Below are positions 30,096 through 39,232 of a DNA stretch of 64,000 bases, piece by piece. Below the pieces are notes generated by a model, which had not been told where the DNA came from, made no database searches, and worked only from the letters and a program-made list of their open reading frames with translations. The position numbers and the translations under genes are program-made. The stretch is from Serratia liquefaciens ATCC 27592 (lineage in GTDB: Bacteria; Pseudomonadota; Gammaproteobacteria; Enterobacterales; Enterobacteriaceae). The number at the start of each line of letters is the position of its first letter. The first letter of the stretch is position 1. The stretch lies in the NCBI RefSeq assembly GCF_000422085.1, contig NC_021741.1, forward strand, positions 1,178,001-1,242,000, given 5' to 3'.

Positions 30096-31526
30096 ATGAC
30101 CACACATCTGGTCTGGTTGCGTAACGATTTGCGTATCACCGACAACAAAGCCCTGCACGCCGCCTGTAGCGATCCCGAAGCTCGGGTGATGGCGGTGTTT
30201 ATCGCCACGCCGCAACAATGGCAGCAGCACCAAATGGCGCCACGTCAGGCGGCGTTTATCCATGCGGGTTTGCTGCAGGTGCAGCAGGCCCTTGCCGAGC
30301 GCGGCATTCCCCTTAGCTATCACCAATGCGACGACTTCTCAGCTGCAGTGGATTGGCTGGTGGCGTACTGCACACAGGAGCGGGTGGATGCGCTGTTTTA
30401 CAATCGCCAGTACGAAATCAACGAGCGCCAGCGCGACCAACGGCTGGAACAGCGTTTAGCCGGGCAGGTGATTTGCCAGAGTTTCGACGACAGCCTGCTG
30501 CTGCCGCCGGGGAGCGTGCAAACCGGCGGCGGTGAAATGTACAAGGTCTATACGCCTTTTCGTAAAGCCTTTATCCAGCGTCTGACCGAATCCGACATCC
30601 GCTCTGTTCCCGCACCAAAACCGCGAGCCGGTGGCGCACTGCCCACCCCTGCGGTACCCGAGGCGTTCGATTATCCGCCGGCAGAGCCGAGCGGGGATTT
30701 TCCAAGCGGGGAAGAGGCGGCTTTGCAGCGATTACGTTCTTTTTGCCGGGAGCAGGTGCAAGACTATCTTAAGCAGCGCGATCTGCCGGCCATTGCCGGT
30801 ACCAGCAGCCTGTCGCCCTATTTGGCGATTGGCGTGTTGTCACCGCGCCAATGCTTTAACCGCCTGCGTGCTGAATGCCCACAGGTGCTGGAAAATCCCG
30901 ACGGCGGCGCTTTTAGCTGGTTGAATGAACTGATCTGGCGCGAGTTTTATCGGCATTTGATGGTGGCCTATCCTGCGTTATGCAAGCACCGTCCCTTTAT
31001 CGATTGGACGGATAAGGTACGCTGGCGGAACGACCGTGAGCTGCTGCAGGCCTGGCAGCAGGGCGCCACCGGCTATCCGATCGTTGATGCCGCTATGCGC
31101 CAATTGAATAAAACCGGCTGGATGCATAACCGGTTACGCATGATCAGCGCCAGTTTTCTGGTGAAAGACTTACTGATCGACTGGCGCGAAGGTGAGCGCT
31201 ATTTCATGTCGCAACTGCTGGACGGCGATCTGGCGGCCAACAACGGCGGTTGGCAGTGGGCGGCCTCCACCGGTACCGACGCCGCGCCGTATTTCCGCAT
31301 CTTTAACCCGACCACTCAGGGCGAACGTTTTGATCCGCAAGGCACTTTTATCCGTAAATGGTTGCCCGAGCTGGCGGATGTACCGGACAATGCTATCCAT
31401 CAACCCCATCGCTGGGCAGAACAACAGCAGCGCGTGCTGGATTATCCGCTGCCGATTGTCGACCACAAGCAGGCGCGGCTGGAAACGCTGGCGGCCTTTG
31501 AGGCGGCGAAGCGCGGGGAATATTAA
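30096..31526 (+). CDS. phrB: PhrB, deoxyribodipyrimidine photolyase
   Basis: Light-driven repair of cyclobutane pyrimidine dimers using FAD and an antenna folate. 476 residues (E. coli 472) from ATG 30096 after AAGGAG. The N-terminal antenna domain starts THLVWLRNDLRITDN. The C-terminal FAD domain has TSSLSPYLAIGVLSPR, WLNELIWREFYRHLM, TGYPIVDAAMRQL and GWQWAASTGTDAAPYFRIFNP, the CPD-photolyase signature. Second gene of a four-gene plus-strand unit. Confidence 0.97.
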   Translation: MTTHLVWLRNDLRITDNKALHAACSDPEARVMAVFIATPQQWQQHQMAPRQAAFIHAGLLQVQQALAERGIPLSYHQCDDFSAAVDWLVAYCTQERVDALFYNRQYEINERQRDQRLEQRLAGQVICQSFDDSLLLPPGSVQTGGGEMYKVYTPFRKAFIQRLTESDIRSVPAPKPRAGGALPTPAVPEAFDYPPAEPSGDFPSGEEAALQRLRSFCREQVQDYLKQRDLPAIAGTSSLSPYLAIGVLSPRQCFNRLRAECPQVLENPDGGAFSWLNELIWREFYRHLMVAYPALCKHRPFIDWTDKVRWRNDRELLQAWQQGATGYPIVDAAMRQLNKTGWMHNRLRMISASFLVKDLLIDWREGERYFMSQLLDGDLAANNGGWQWAASTGTDAAPYFRIFNPTTQGERFDPQGTFIRKWLPELADVPDNAIHQPHRWAEQQQRVLDYPLPIVDHKQARLETLAAFEAAKRGEY

Positions 31527-31548
31527 GGCAACAGCAAGGAGCGAAATA

Positions 31549-32529
31549 ATGATGAAAAAGGTGCTGGCCCTGTGCCTGAGCGGCTATTCAGCCCTGGCGC
31601 TGGCCGGTTTTGACGTGGTGGCGCTGGGCGTGGATGGCGGCGTTAGCGACGGCAATCTGACCTCTTATCTGATCCGCAGCGACAACCAACCGCAGTATCT
31701 GGCGCTGGATGCCGGCTCGTTGTTACCGGGTATTGCTAAAGGGCTGGAGAAGGGGAGTTTCCCGCAGGTGACCCCTGAACTGGCGGCGCCTTATACTCCG
31801 CAGGGTTATGTATTCCGCCAACTGATCGGCGCTTACTTTATCAGCCATGGTCATCTGGACCACGTGGCGGGGTTGATTATCGGTTCGCCGGAGGACAGCA
31901 AGAAGAATATCTATGCCCAGGCCGATACCATTCTGACCCTGCGCAATCATTACTTTAACTGGAAGGCCTGGCCCAACTTCACCGATTCCGGCAACGGATC
32001 GCGATTGGGGACTTACCGGCTGCAAACCGTGCGCCCGCAGCAGCGTGTGACCTTGGGCGTGACCGGTTTGAGCGGCGTAATGTATCCGCTCAGCCACGAT
32101 CGGTATCCTTCTTCGATGATGCTGGTCTCCGATCGCAGCGGCTCTTTCGCCTATTTCGGCGATACCGGCCCGGATGCGCTTGAGCAGTCGCGCAATCTGG
32201 ACGGCGCCTGGCGCGCGTTGGGGCCGCTCATCGAGCAGAAAAAGCTGAAAGGCATGATCATCGAAAGCTCCTATCCCAACGAGGTTGAAGATAAAAATCT
32301 CTACGGGCACCTGACGCCGGCATGGTTGTTGAAAGAGTTGAAAAACCTGACCCAGTACAGTGGGGGAGAAGGATCGCTGAAGGATTTCCCGGTGGTGATC
32401 AGCCATATCAAACCCAGTCTGAAGCAAGGGCAAGATGTGCGGGCGACCATCAAACAGCAGTTGGAACAGGGCAACGATCTGGGCGTGAAATTTATCCTGA
32501 TGGAACAGGGCGACCGCCAGACATTTTGA
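31549..32529 (+). CDS. Secreted metallo-beta-lactamase-fold protein, class II cyclic-nucleotide phosphodiesterase-like
   Basis: 326 residues. The N-terminal signal peptide (MMKKVLALCLSGYSALALAG) suggests a periplasmic protein. Residues near 100 carry the metal motif HGHLDH (SHGHLDHVAGLIIG), with YPLSHDRYPSSMMLVSD, YFGDTG and ESSYPN, the pattern of the yeast PDE1/Vibrio CpdP class II phosphodiesterases. Hydrolysis of 3',5'-cAMP or cGMP in the periplasm is the family expectation. It starts 22 nt after phrB, where E. coli carries a peptide transporter gene, and ends 18 nt before ybgI. Confidence 0.82.
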   Translation: MMKKVLALCLSGYSALALAGFDVVALGVDGGVSDGNLTSYLIRSDNQPQYLALDAGSLLPGIAKGLEKGSFPQVTPELAAPYTPQGYVFRQLIGAYFISHGHLDHVAGLIIGSPEDSKKNIYAQADTILTLRNHYFNWKAWPNFTDSGNGSRLGTYRLQTVRPQQRVTLGVTGLSGVMYPLSHDRYPSSMMLVSDRSGSFAYFGDTGPDALEQSRNLDGAWRALGPLIEQKKLKGMIIESSYPNEVEDKNLYGHLTPAWLLKELKNLTQYSGGEGSLKDFPVVISHIKPSLKQGQDVRATIKQQLEQGNDLGVKFILMEQGDRQTF

Positions 32530-32547
32530 ATTGAAGAGAGAATTTTT

Positions 32548-33291
32548 ATGCGTAACCTCGATCTTGAAAAGTTGATCAACACCGAACTGAATACCGTCGC
32601 GTTTCAGGATTACGGCCCTAATGGGTTGCAGGTGGAAGGGCGGCCCCATGTGCAGCGTATCGTTACCGGCGTTACCGCCTGTCAGGCGCTGCTGGATGCG
32701 GCGGTGGAACACCAGGCCGACGCCGTTGTGGTACATCACGGCTATTTCTGGAAAAACGAGGCACCCTCGGTACGTGGCATGAAGCGCAATCGGCTGAAAA
32801 CGTTGTTGAGCAATGATATCAACCTGTACGCTTATCACCTGCCGCTGGACGCGCATCCGGTGTTGGGCAACAACGCGCAGCTGGCTTATCAACTGGGCAT
32901 TCGGGTGATTGGCGAAGTGGAACCGCTGGTGCCGCATGGCGAATTCGAGCAGCCGCTGACCGGCGTTGAACTGCAGCAACGTATTGAGAGCCGCCTCGGA
33001 CGGGCCGTTCTGCACTGTGGTGATAACGCCCCGGCGCATATCCGCCGTGTGGCCTGGTGCACCGGTGGCGGTCAGGGCTTTATCGACAGCGCCGCGCGAT
33101 TTGGTGTCGATGCTTTCATCACCGGGGAAGTTTCTGAGCAAACCATTCACAGCGCGCGTGAAATGGGCATTCACTTTTTTGCCGCCGGGCATCATGCCAC
33201 TGAACGCGGCGGCGTCAAGGCACTCGGTGAATGGCTGGCTGAGCAGCATGGTTTTGATGTGACCTTTATCGATATCCCGAATCCCGCCTGA
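32548..33291 (+). CDS. ybgI: YbgI, Nif3-family dinuclear-metal protein
   Basis: 247 residues, the usual length. The Nif3/DUF34 metal ligands are visible as VVHHGYFWKNE near the N-terminus and GHHATERGG near the C-terminus. E. coli YbgI is a hexameric toroid with two metals per active site; some members have GTP cyclohydrolase-like activity but the physiological role is unsettled. It is last in the DUF523-phrB-phosphodiesterase-ybgI unit and is followed by a terminator, separating it from pxpB. Confidence 0.95.
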   Translation: MRNLDLEKLINTELNTVAFQDYGPNGLQVEGRPHVQRIVTGVTACQALLDAAVEHQADAVVVHHGYFWKNEAPSVRGMKRNRLKTLLSNDINLYAYHLPLDAHPVLGNNAQLAYQLGIRVIGEVEPLVPHGEFEQPLTGVELQQRIESRLGRAVLHCGDNAPAHIRRVAWCTGGGQGFIDSAARFGVDAFITGEVSEQTIHSAREMGIHFFAAGHHATERGGVKALGEWLAEQHGFDVTFIDIPNPA

Positions 33292-33302
33292 TTTCCCTCC
33301 GA

Positions 33303-33340
33303 GGATCCAGCCCGGTTTATACCGAGGCTGAATCCTTTTA
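33303..33340 (+). terminator. Terminator after ybgI
   Basis: GGATCCAGCC-CGGT-TTAT-ACCG-A-GGCTGAATCC followed by TTTTA. The outer stem has one mismatch. Confidence 0.75.
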
Positions 33341-33443
33341 ATAGCCTAATCCCTTATTTTCTCGAAGGTTGTTCTATTGACAGCCGGAGCGCTGTCGCGC
33401 ATAACTGATGTGTTTTCATCGCGATAATAATAAGGAGAAAAGG

Positions 33444-34100
33444 GTGCAACGAGCACGATGTTACCTGTTAGGTGAACGCGCGGTAGTGCTTGAACTGTCG
33501 CCGCCGGTGACGCTGCCAAGCCAGCAGCGGATTTGGGCGCTGGCCGAAAAGCTGAATCATCATCCCGACGTGCGCGAAGTGGTGCCCGGCATGAACAACC
33601 TTACGCTGCTGCTTAAGACGCCGCAGGCCGACGCCGAAATGATGTTAGCGCTGTTGCAACAGGGATGGGACAGCGAGGAGATCCTGGTGCCGGAATCACG
33701 TCAGGTGGATATTCCGGTGATCTACGGCGGCCAGGACGGGCCCGATCTGGATGAGGTAGCGCGCCACACCGGCATGACTCCGCAGCAGGTGGTGGAGTGT
33801 CACTCCTCTGCGGATTACGTAGTCTATTTCCTTGGTTTTCAACCTGGTTTCTCCTACATGGGCGGCATGCCGGACAAGTTGGCAACGCCGCGCCGTGCCG
33901 AACCGCGCCTGTCGGTGGCGGCTGGCTCCGTGGGTATCGGTGGCAGTCAGACCGGTATTTATCCGCTGGTGACCCCCGGCGGCTGGCAGTTGATTGGCCG
34001 TACACCTCTGGCGTTGTTTAATCCCTATGAAATGCCGCCGACCCTGCTGCGCCCTGGCGACAGCGTGCGGTTTGTGCCACAGAAGGAGGGCGTATGCTGA
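33444..34100 (+). CDS. pxpB: PxpB, 5-oxoprolinase subunit B
   Basis: ATP-dependent 5-oxoprolinase (PxpABC) opens 5-oxoproline to glutamate. 218 residues from GTG 33444 ([18 protein letters not shown]), 7 nt after AAGGAG; upstream codons in frame lack support. The carboxyltransferase-like (KipI) fold has [25 protein letters not shown] and [24 protein letters not shown]. Its stop overlaps pxpC by 7 nt. First gene of pxpBCA. Confidence 0.96.
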   Translation: MQRARCYLLGERAVVLELSPPVTLPSQQRIWALAEKLNHHPDVREVVPGMNNLTLLLKTPQADAEMMLALLQQGWDSEEILVPESRQVDIPVIYGGQDGPDLDEVARHTGMTPQQVVECHSSADYVVYFLGFQPGFSYMGGMPDKLATPRRAEPRLSVAAGSVGIGGSQTGIYPLVTPGGWQLIGRTPLALFNPYEMPPTLLRPGDSVRFVPQKEGVC

Positions 34101-35026
34101 AGATCCTGCGTGCGGGCATTTACACCACGGTGCAGGATTTGGGCCGTAACGGTTTCCGTCGTCTGGGCGTCAGCCAGGGCGGCGCGCTCGACGAACCCGC
34201 GTTGAGGATCGCCAACCTGCTGGTGGGTAACGATACGAATGCCGCCGGGCTGGAAATCACCCTCGGGCAATTTAGCGCCGAATTTGCCCGGCCAGGCTGG
34301 ATCGCGCTGACCGGCGCCGGTTGTGATGCGCAACTGGACGGCAAGCCGCTGTGGACCGGCTGGCGTTATCAGGTCAGTGCGGGCCAACAGCTGATGTTGA
34401 AAATGCCAAAACGTGGCATGCGCAGCTATCTGGCGATAGACGGTGGTATCGCCGTGCCAGAAATACTCGGCTCACGCAGCACCGACAACAAAGCCGCTTT
34501 TGGCGGGCTGGAAGGGCGTAACCTGCGAGATGGCGACTGCCTGCCGTTGGGAGCGGGGCGCGAATTGCAAAAGCAAAGCACCGGCGTGAAACAACTGTTG
34601 TTTAACAACCGTATCCGGGCCTTGCCGGGGCCGGAATATGACGAATTCAGCGAAGAGGCGAAGGAGTTTTTCTGGCGTACTGCCTGGCAACTGAGCCCGC
34701 AGAGCAACCGCATGGGCTACCGCTTGCACGGCAGCAGCGCGCTGAACCGTACCACCGAACGCGAAATGTTGTCGCATGGCCTGTTGCCGGGCGTGGTGCA
34801 GGTGCCGCATAACGGTCAGCCTATCGTGTTGATGGCCGATGCTCAAACTACCGGTGGTTATCCGCGCATTGCCTGCGTGATCGAAGCCGATCTCTATCAT
34901 TTGGCGCAAATCCGTCTGGGCGAAGCTATCCACTTTGTACCCTGTACCCTGGCCCAGGCGCAGCGCGCCAAGGCCGAACAGGAGCACTTTATCCAACAGA
35001 TTGCCTGGGGGTTAGATGAACGTTGA
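34094..35026 (+). CDS. pxpC: PxpC, 5-oxoprolinase subunit C
   Basis: 310 residues, KipA/biotin-dependent carboxyltransferase-like domain. Seen: [46 protein letters not shown] at the start and [16 protein letters not shown] near the end. It overlaps pxpB at its start and pxpA by 11 nt at its end, so the three subunits are translationally coupled. Confidence 0.96.
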   Translation: MLKILRAGIYTTVQDLGRNGFRRLGVSQGGALDEPALRIANLLVGNDTNAAGLEITLGQFSAEFARPGWIALTGAGCDAQLDGKPLWTGWRYQVSAGQQLMLKMPKRGMRSYLAIDGGIAVPEILGSRSTDNKAAFGGLEGRNLRDGDCLPLGAGRELQKQSTGVKQLLFNNRIRALPGPEYDEFSEEAKEFFWRTAWQLSPQSNRMGYRLHGSSALNRTTEREMLSHGLLPGVVQVPHNGQPIVLMADAQTTGGYPRIACVIEADLYHLAQIRLGEAIHFVPCTLAQAQRAKAEQEHFIQQIAWGLDER

Positions 35027-35753
35027 TTTGAATGCCGATCTTGGCGAGGGCTGCGCTAACGATCAGGCGCTGCTGCAATTGGTCAGTTCGGCCAATATCG
35101 CCTGCGGTTTTCACGCCGGAGATGCGCAAACCATGCGCCAGTCGGTGCGTTGGGCGCTGCAGTACGGCGTGGCGATTGGCGCGCATCCGAGTTTTCCCGA
35201 TCGCGAGAACTTTGGTCGTACCCGCATGCAGTTGCCGCCGGAAACGGTGTATGCGCAGGTGGTGTATCAGCTCGGTGCGCTGGCGGCGATTGCCCGTGCA
35301 GAAGGCGGGGTAATGGTGCACGTGAAGCCGCACGGCATGTTGTACAACCAGGCGGCCGTGGAGCCGGCGCTGGCGGAAGCCATTGCCCGCGCGGTTAAAG
35401 CAGTCGATCCGGCTTTGCGCCTGGTGGGGCTGGCGGGCAGCGAACTGATCCGCGCCGGTGAAAAGCAAGGTTTGGCGACGCGACAAGAGGTCTTTGCCGA
35501 TCGCGGTTATCAGGCCGATGGCACGCTGGTACCACGGGGCCAGCCAGGGGCTTTGATTACCAGCGACGAACTGGCGCTGGCGCAAACGCTGGAAATGGTA
35601 CGCCACCATCGGGTTCGCACTCTGGACGGCACCTGGGCCGCCGTTCGGGCCGAAACCGTCTGCCTGCATGGCGACGGTGAACATGCGCTGGAATACGCGC
35701 GCACGCTGCGCCAACGTTTTGCCGTGGAAGGCATTAACGTCAGCGCAGAATAA
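35016..35753 (+). CDS. pxpA: PxpA, 5-oxoprolinase subunit A (LamB/YcsF family)
   Basis: 245 residues. The [16 protein letters not shown] start, [12 protein letters not shown] and [11 protein letters not shown] are conserved LamB/YcsF motifs. With PxpBC it forms the prokaryotic 5-oxoprolinase. It is followed by an ERIC element and then by DUF969-DUF979-pcp. The link between pxp and pcp is biochemical, since Pcp releases the 5-oxoproline that Pxp consumes. Confidence 0.96.
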   Translation: MNVDLNADLGEGCANDQALLQLVSSANIACGFHAGDAQTMRQSVRWALQYGVAIGAHPSFPDRENFGRTRMQLPPETVYAQVVYQLGALAAIARAEGGVMVHVKPHGMLYNQAAVEPALAEAIARAVKAVDPALRLVGLAGSELIRAGEKQGLATRQEVFADRGYQADGTLVPRGQPGALITSDELALAQTLEMVRHHRVRTLDGTWAAVRAETVCLHGDGEHALEYARTLRQRFAVEGINVSAE

Positions 35754-35788
35754 AAATAATTAAATATACACAACACACAACACAATAA

Positions 35789-35911
35789 TACCCAATGGAT
35801 TTCGAGTCACCGCTAGGCAGCAAGGGGGTAAATCTCCAGGAGCTTACTTAAGTAAGTGACTGGCGTTTGCCCATGCAGCTAACAACGCTGTGGCTTGAAA
35901 GACGAGGGGGA
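35789..35911. repeat. ERIC element between pxpA and the DUF969 gene
   Basis: 123 bp. Starts TACCCAATGGATTTCGAG, ends GGCTTGAAAGACGAGGGGG. The core has CTCCAGGAGCTTACTTAAG and TAAGTGACTGGCGTTT, an ERIC core with a slightly decayed right arm. It fills most of the pxpA-DUF969 gap and ends 14 bp before the DUF969 start, so that gene's ribosome binding site is just outside it. Confidence 0.88.
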
Positions 35912-35924
35912 AAAGGAAGGCGCT

Positions 35925-36656
35925 ATGGAACAGGTTGTTAACTTATGGCCACTGATTGGCATTGCCGCCATCGTGGTCGGGTTTGTTTTACGCTTTAACC
36001 CCGTGCTGGTGGTGATTGTCGCCGGCATTATCACCGGGCTGGCGGCATTGATGCCGCTGGATGTGATCCTGGAAAAACTCGGTGAGGGCTTCTTGAATAC
36101 CCGTAACCTGCCGCTGATCCTGCTGCTGCCGTTGGCGGTGATCGGTTTGCTGGAACGCCACGGTTTGAAAGAGCGTGCACAGGCATGGATCGCCAAAATC
36201 AAAAGCGCCACCGCTGGACGTTTGTTGATCGTCTATCTGTTCGTGCGTGAAATTACTGCCGCCATGGGGCTGACCAGCCTGGGCGGGCACCCACAAATGG
36301 TGCGTCCGCTGTTAGCACCCATGGCGGAAGGGGCTGCGGAAAACCGTTACGGTGAGCTGCCGGAGCGTACGCGTCACCGCCTGCGTGCCATGTCTGCCGC
36401 GACGGATAACGTCGGGTTATTCTTTGGCGAAGACATTTTTGTGGCCTTCGGCGCGATCATCTTCATGCACAACTTTATGCTGGAATCCGGCGGTATCCAG
36501 ACCGAGCCGCTGCATATCGCCTTGTGGGGCATTCCCACCGCTATCTTCGCCTTCCTGATCCATGCGTTTCGACTTTACCGGATGGATAAGCAGCTCAGCG
36601 CTGAATTGTCGCAGCTTAATCAGGCGGCACTGCAGGCCAAAGGAGATGCCCAATGA
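35925..36656 (+). CDS. DUF969-family membrane protein (predicted transporter subunit)
   Basis: 243 residues from ATG 35925, 6 nt after AAGGAAGG. About five hydrophobic segments (LWPLIGIAAIVVGFVL, PVLVVIVAGIITGLAAL, LPLILLLPLAVIGLL, FVAFGAIIFMHNFML, IALWGIPTAIFAFLIHAF) and a charged C-terminus. DUF969 genes usually pair with DUF979 genes, as here, and the pair often sits beside pcp. Its 3' end overlaps the DUF979 gene by 4 nt. Import or export of 5-oxoproline or pyroglutamyl peptides is my inference from position. Confidence 0.85.
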   Translation: MEQVVNLWPLIGIAAIVVGFVLRFNPVLVVIVAGIITGLAALMPLDVILEKLGEGFLNTRNLPLILLLPLAVIGLLERHGLKERAQAWIAKIKSATAGRLLIVYLFVREITAAMGLTSLGGHPQMVRPLLAPMAEGAAENRYGELPERTRHRLRAMSAATDNVGLFFGEDIFVAFGAIIFMHNFMLESGGIQTEPLHIALWGIPTAIFAFLIHAFRLYRMDKQLSAELSQLNQAALQAKGDAQ

Positions 36657-37672
36657 CTTTCCAACAACAATATCTCTATTGGCTGGCCGGCGTGGTGCTG
36701 CTGATTGTCGCCGTGATGTCGTTCCGCGATCGCGCCAACCCGCGGCGTATTACCACCGGTTTGTTCTGGGCGTTGTACGGTGTGGTGTTCCTGGTTGGCG
36801 ACTGGACCTATAGCCTGTTGGGCGACGTGCTGGGGGAGGGCAGCAACGAAAAACGCATGCTGCATATTATCGTCGGCGTGGTGGTCGTGGTGATGGCGTT
36901 GATCGCCGGCTTTGGCGGTGTGCGTCTGGGGAGCTATCATCAACGCACCCCACAGCAGCGCGAAGAGAGCGCGAAACGTCTGGGTAACCGGCTGTTTATT
37001 CCGGCGCTGGCCATCCCGGTGGTGACGGTGGTTGGCGTGCTGCTGTTCAACAATATTCCGGCATTGCAAACGGCGGTATTCGGCAGCGGTAACCACGCAA
37101 CCTTGATTACTCTGTTCTCGATGACCGTCGGTTGTTTGCTGGGGTTGGTCATTGCGGTGAAAATGACCCATGAGAAAGCGCTGCAGCCGATTCAGGAAGC
37201 GCGCCGCCTGCTGGACTCCATCGGTTGGGCGTTTATTTTGCCGCAAATCCTCGCCACGCTGGGCCTGCTGTTTACCTCCGCAGGCGTCGGTACCGCCATC
37301 TCTCATCTGACTCAAGAGTATCTGGCGGTGGATAACCGCTTTATCGCGGTGGCGGTTTATGCCATCGGTATGGCGCTGCTGACCATGGTGATGGGTAACG
37401 CCTTTGCTGCTTTCCCTATCGTCACCGCCGGTATCGGTATCCCGATCCTGGTGCTGCAACACGGTGGTAACCCGGCTGTGATGGCGGCCATCGGCATGTT
37501 TTCCGGCTATTGCGGCACGCTGATGACGCCAATGGCTGCTAACTTTAATATTGTACCGGCGGCGTTGCTGGAATTGCCGGACAAGAATGCGGTGATCAAG
37601 GCGCAGGTACCGACCGGGGTGCTGCTGCTGCTGGTGAACGTGTTCCTGCTTTATTTCCTGATGTTCCTTTAA
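36653..37672 (+). CDS. DUF979-family membrane protein (predicted transporter subunit)
   Basis: 339 residues with about nine hydrophobic segments, for example YWLAGVVLLIVAVMSF, MLHIIVGVVVVVMALIAGF, FIPALAIPVVTVVGVLLF and the Gly-rich TMVMGNAFAAFPIVTAGIGIPIL, which looks like a substrate-pathway segment. MFSGYCGTLMTPMAANFNIVPAAL resembles re-entrant loops of ion-coupled carriers. Its ATG overlaps the DUF969 stop and pcp follows 9 nt later, so the three form one operon. No experimental function is known to me. Confidence 0.85.
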   Translation: MTFQQQYLYWLAGVVLLIVAVMSFRDRANPRRITTGLFWALYGVVFLVGDWTYSLLGDVLGEGSNEKRMLHIIVGVVVVVMALIAGFGGVRLGSYHQRTPQQREESAKRLGNRLFIPALAIPVVTVVGVLLFNNIPALQTAVFGSGNHATLITLFSMTVGCLLGLVIAVKMTHEKALQPIQEARRLLDSIGWAFILPQILATLGLLFTSAGVGTAISHLTQEYLAVDNRFIAVAVYAIGMALLTMVMGNAFAAFPIVTAGIGIPILVLQHGGNPAVMAAIGMFSGYCGTLMTPMAANFNIVPAALLELPDKNAVIKAQVPTGVLLLLVNVFLLYFLMFL

Positions 37673-37681
37673 GGAGAACGC

Positions 37682-38326
37682 ATGCAAAAGGTATTGATCA
37701 CGGGCTTTGAGCCCTTTGGCGGCGAGCGCGTTAATCCTTCGTGGGAAGTGGTAAAGCAACTCAATGATATGGAGCTTTCCGGCGCGCGCATTATTGCGCG
37801 CCAGCTGCCCTGCGTATTCGGCGCGGCGCTGGAAGCGCTCAATGAGGCGATTGATGACGTGCAGCCAGTGATGGTGTTAGCTATCGGCCAGGCCGGTGGA
37901 CGGACTGACATTACGCTGGAACGCGTGGCAATCAATATCGACGATGCGCGTATTCCGGATAATCAGGGGCAGCAGCCGATAGACGAGCCTATCGTTGAAA
38001 AGGGGCCTGCGGCCTATTTCAGTACCTTGCCCGTCAAGGCTATGGTCGAGGCGATGCGTGAAGCGGGTATCCCTGCTTCGGTATCGCAAACGGCCGGCAC
38101 CTACGTTTGCAACCATGTGATGTACGGCTTGTTGCACCGTTTGAGCAAACAGCAGGCGATCAAGGGCGGGTTCATTCATATCCCTTATCTACCGGAGCAG
38201 GCTGCTGCCCATCCTGGTGCCCCCAGTATGGCGGCAACCACGGTCCTGTTTGCGCTGGAATTGGCCGTTTCCATTGCGCTGCAGGTTGAACACGATTTGA
38301 AAGTCGTCGGTGGCGCGACGCATTAA
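37682..38326 (+). CDS. pcp: Pcp, pyrrolidone-carboxylate peptidase
   Basis: Removes N-terminal pyroglutamate from peptides, releasing 5-oxoproline. 214 residues, the usual length. The C15 signature is complete: [16 protein letters not shown], catalytic Glu in [12 protein letters not shown], Cys in [14 protein letters not shown] and His in [11 protein letters not shown]. Third gene of DUF969-DUF979-pcp and just downstream of pxpBCA, so the locus covers release, possible transport and ring-opening of 5-oxoproline. Confidence 0.97.
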   Translation: MQKVLITGFEPFGGERVNPSWEVVKQLNDMELSGARIIARQLPCVFGAALEALNEAIDDVQPVMVLAIGQAGGRTDITLERVAINIDDARIPDNQGQQPIDEPIVEKGPAAYFSTLPVKAMVEAMREAGIPASVSQTAGTYVCNHVMYGLLHRLSKQQAIKGGFIHIPYLPEQAAAHPGAPSMAATTVLFALELAVSIALQVEHDLKVVGGATH

Positions 38327-38383
38327 TCGCCGTTTTTACCCCGGCGCGGTTTGTCGCGTCGGGGGCTACTCAGGAGTGATTCT

Positions 38384-39175
38384 ATGCCGGAAGGACCGGA
38401 GATTCGCCGGGCGGCAGATGCATTGGCAGAGGCGGTGATCGACCAGCCGCTGACCGACGTCGGTTTTGCCTTTCCCCAGCTTAAACACTATCGCGACAGG
38501 TTAATCGGTGAGCGGATCATTGCTATCGAACCGCGCGGCAAGGCGTTACTGACCCACTTTTCCAATGGGCTGACGCTTTATAGCCATAACCAATTGTATG
38601 GCGTGTGGAAGGTGGTGAACGCGGGGGAAACGCCTGAAACCAAACGGGATCTGCGCGTACGGCTGGAAACGGCGGAGCGGGCAATTCTGTTGTACAGCGC
38701 GTCAGATATTACCCTGGGGCCGCGCGAAGAAATTGAACAGCATCCGTTTTTGCAACGTATCGGCCCCGACGTGCTGGATATGACGCTGACGGAAACCGCG
38801 GTAGAACAGCGACTGTTGTCGCCGAGGTTTCGTCGCAGGCAACTGGGTGGCATGTTGCTCGATCAGGCGTTTCTCGCCGGGCTGGGCAATTACCTGCGTG
38901 CCGAAATTCTCTGGCAGGCCGAACTGGCACCGCAGCATAAGCCGCAGGATCTGTCACCGGAGGCTTTGCAACGGCTGGCAAAGGCCCTGCTGGCGGTACC
39001 GAGGCTGTCTTACCAGACTCGCGGGCAGGTGGATGAGAACCGTCATCACGGCGCGTTATTCAGTTTCAAGGTGTTTCACCGCAGCGGTGAACCCTGTGAA
39101 CGTTGCGGCGCGATGATCGTCCGTACCTCGTTGTCGTCGCGGCCGTTTTATTGGTGCCCAGGCTGTCAGAAATAG
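38384..39175 (+). CDS. nei: Nei, endonuclease VIII (oxidised-pyrimidine DNA glycosylase)
   Basis: 263 residues from ATG 38384, 7 nt after [20 protein letters not shown] provides the N-terminal Pro nucleophile and catalytic Glu exposed after Met removal. The H2TH region has [13 protein letters not shown], and the C-terminal zinc finger has [11 protein letters not shown] ... [10 protein letters not shown]. It removes oxidised pyrimidines and nicks the strand. It stands 57 nt after pcp and may be read through from that operon. Confidence 0.96.
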   Translation: MPEGPEIRRAADALAEAVIDQPLTDVGFAFPQLKHYRDRLIGERIIAIEPRGKALLTHFSNGLTLYSHNQLYGVWKVVNAGETPETKRDLRVRLETAERAILLYSASDITLGPREEIEQHPFLQRIGPDVLDMTLTETAVEQRLLSPRFRRRQLGGMLLDQAFLAGLGNYLRAEILWQAELAPQHKPQDLSPEALQRLAKALLAVPRLSYQTRGQVDENRHHGALFSFKVFHRSGEPCERCGAMIVRTSLSSRPFYWCPGCQK

Positions 39176-39176
39176 C

Positions 39177-39204
39177 AAAAAAAAAGCCGCCCATCGGGCG
39201 GCTT
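39177..39204 (-). terminator. Terminator for gltA (usable from both sides)
   Basis: AAGCCGCCC-ATC-GGGCGGCTT with a long A-run on the left, which reads as a T-run for the minus-strand gltA transcript. It is 28 nt beyond the gltA stop and directly after nei. Confidence 0.9.
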
Positions 39205-39232
39205 GTGCTGCTTTATGTAGGGTAAAGCGGCG

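Noticed and set aside
31723..33249. A 508-codon minus-strand frame opposite the phosphodiesterase gene and ybgI
   Set aside because: It spans two well-supported genes, has shadow-type composition and no ribosome binding site.
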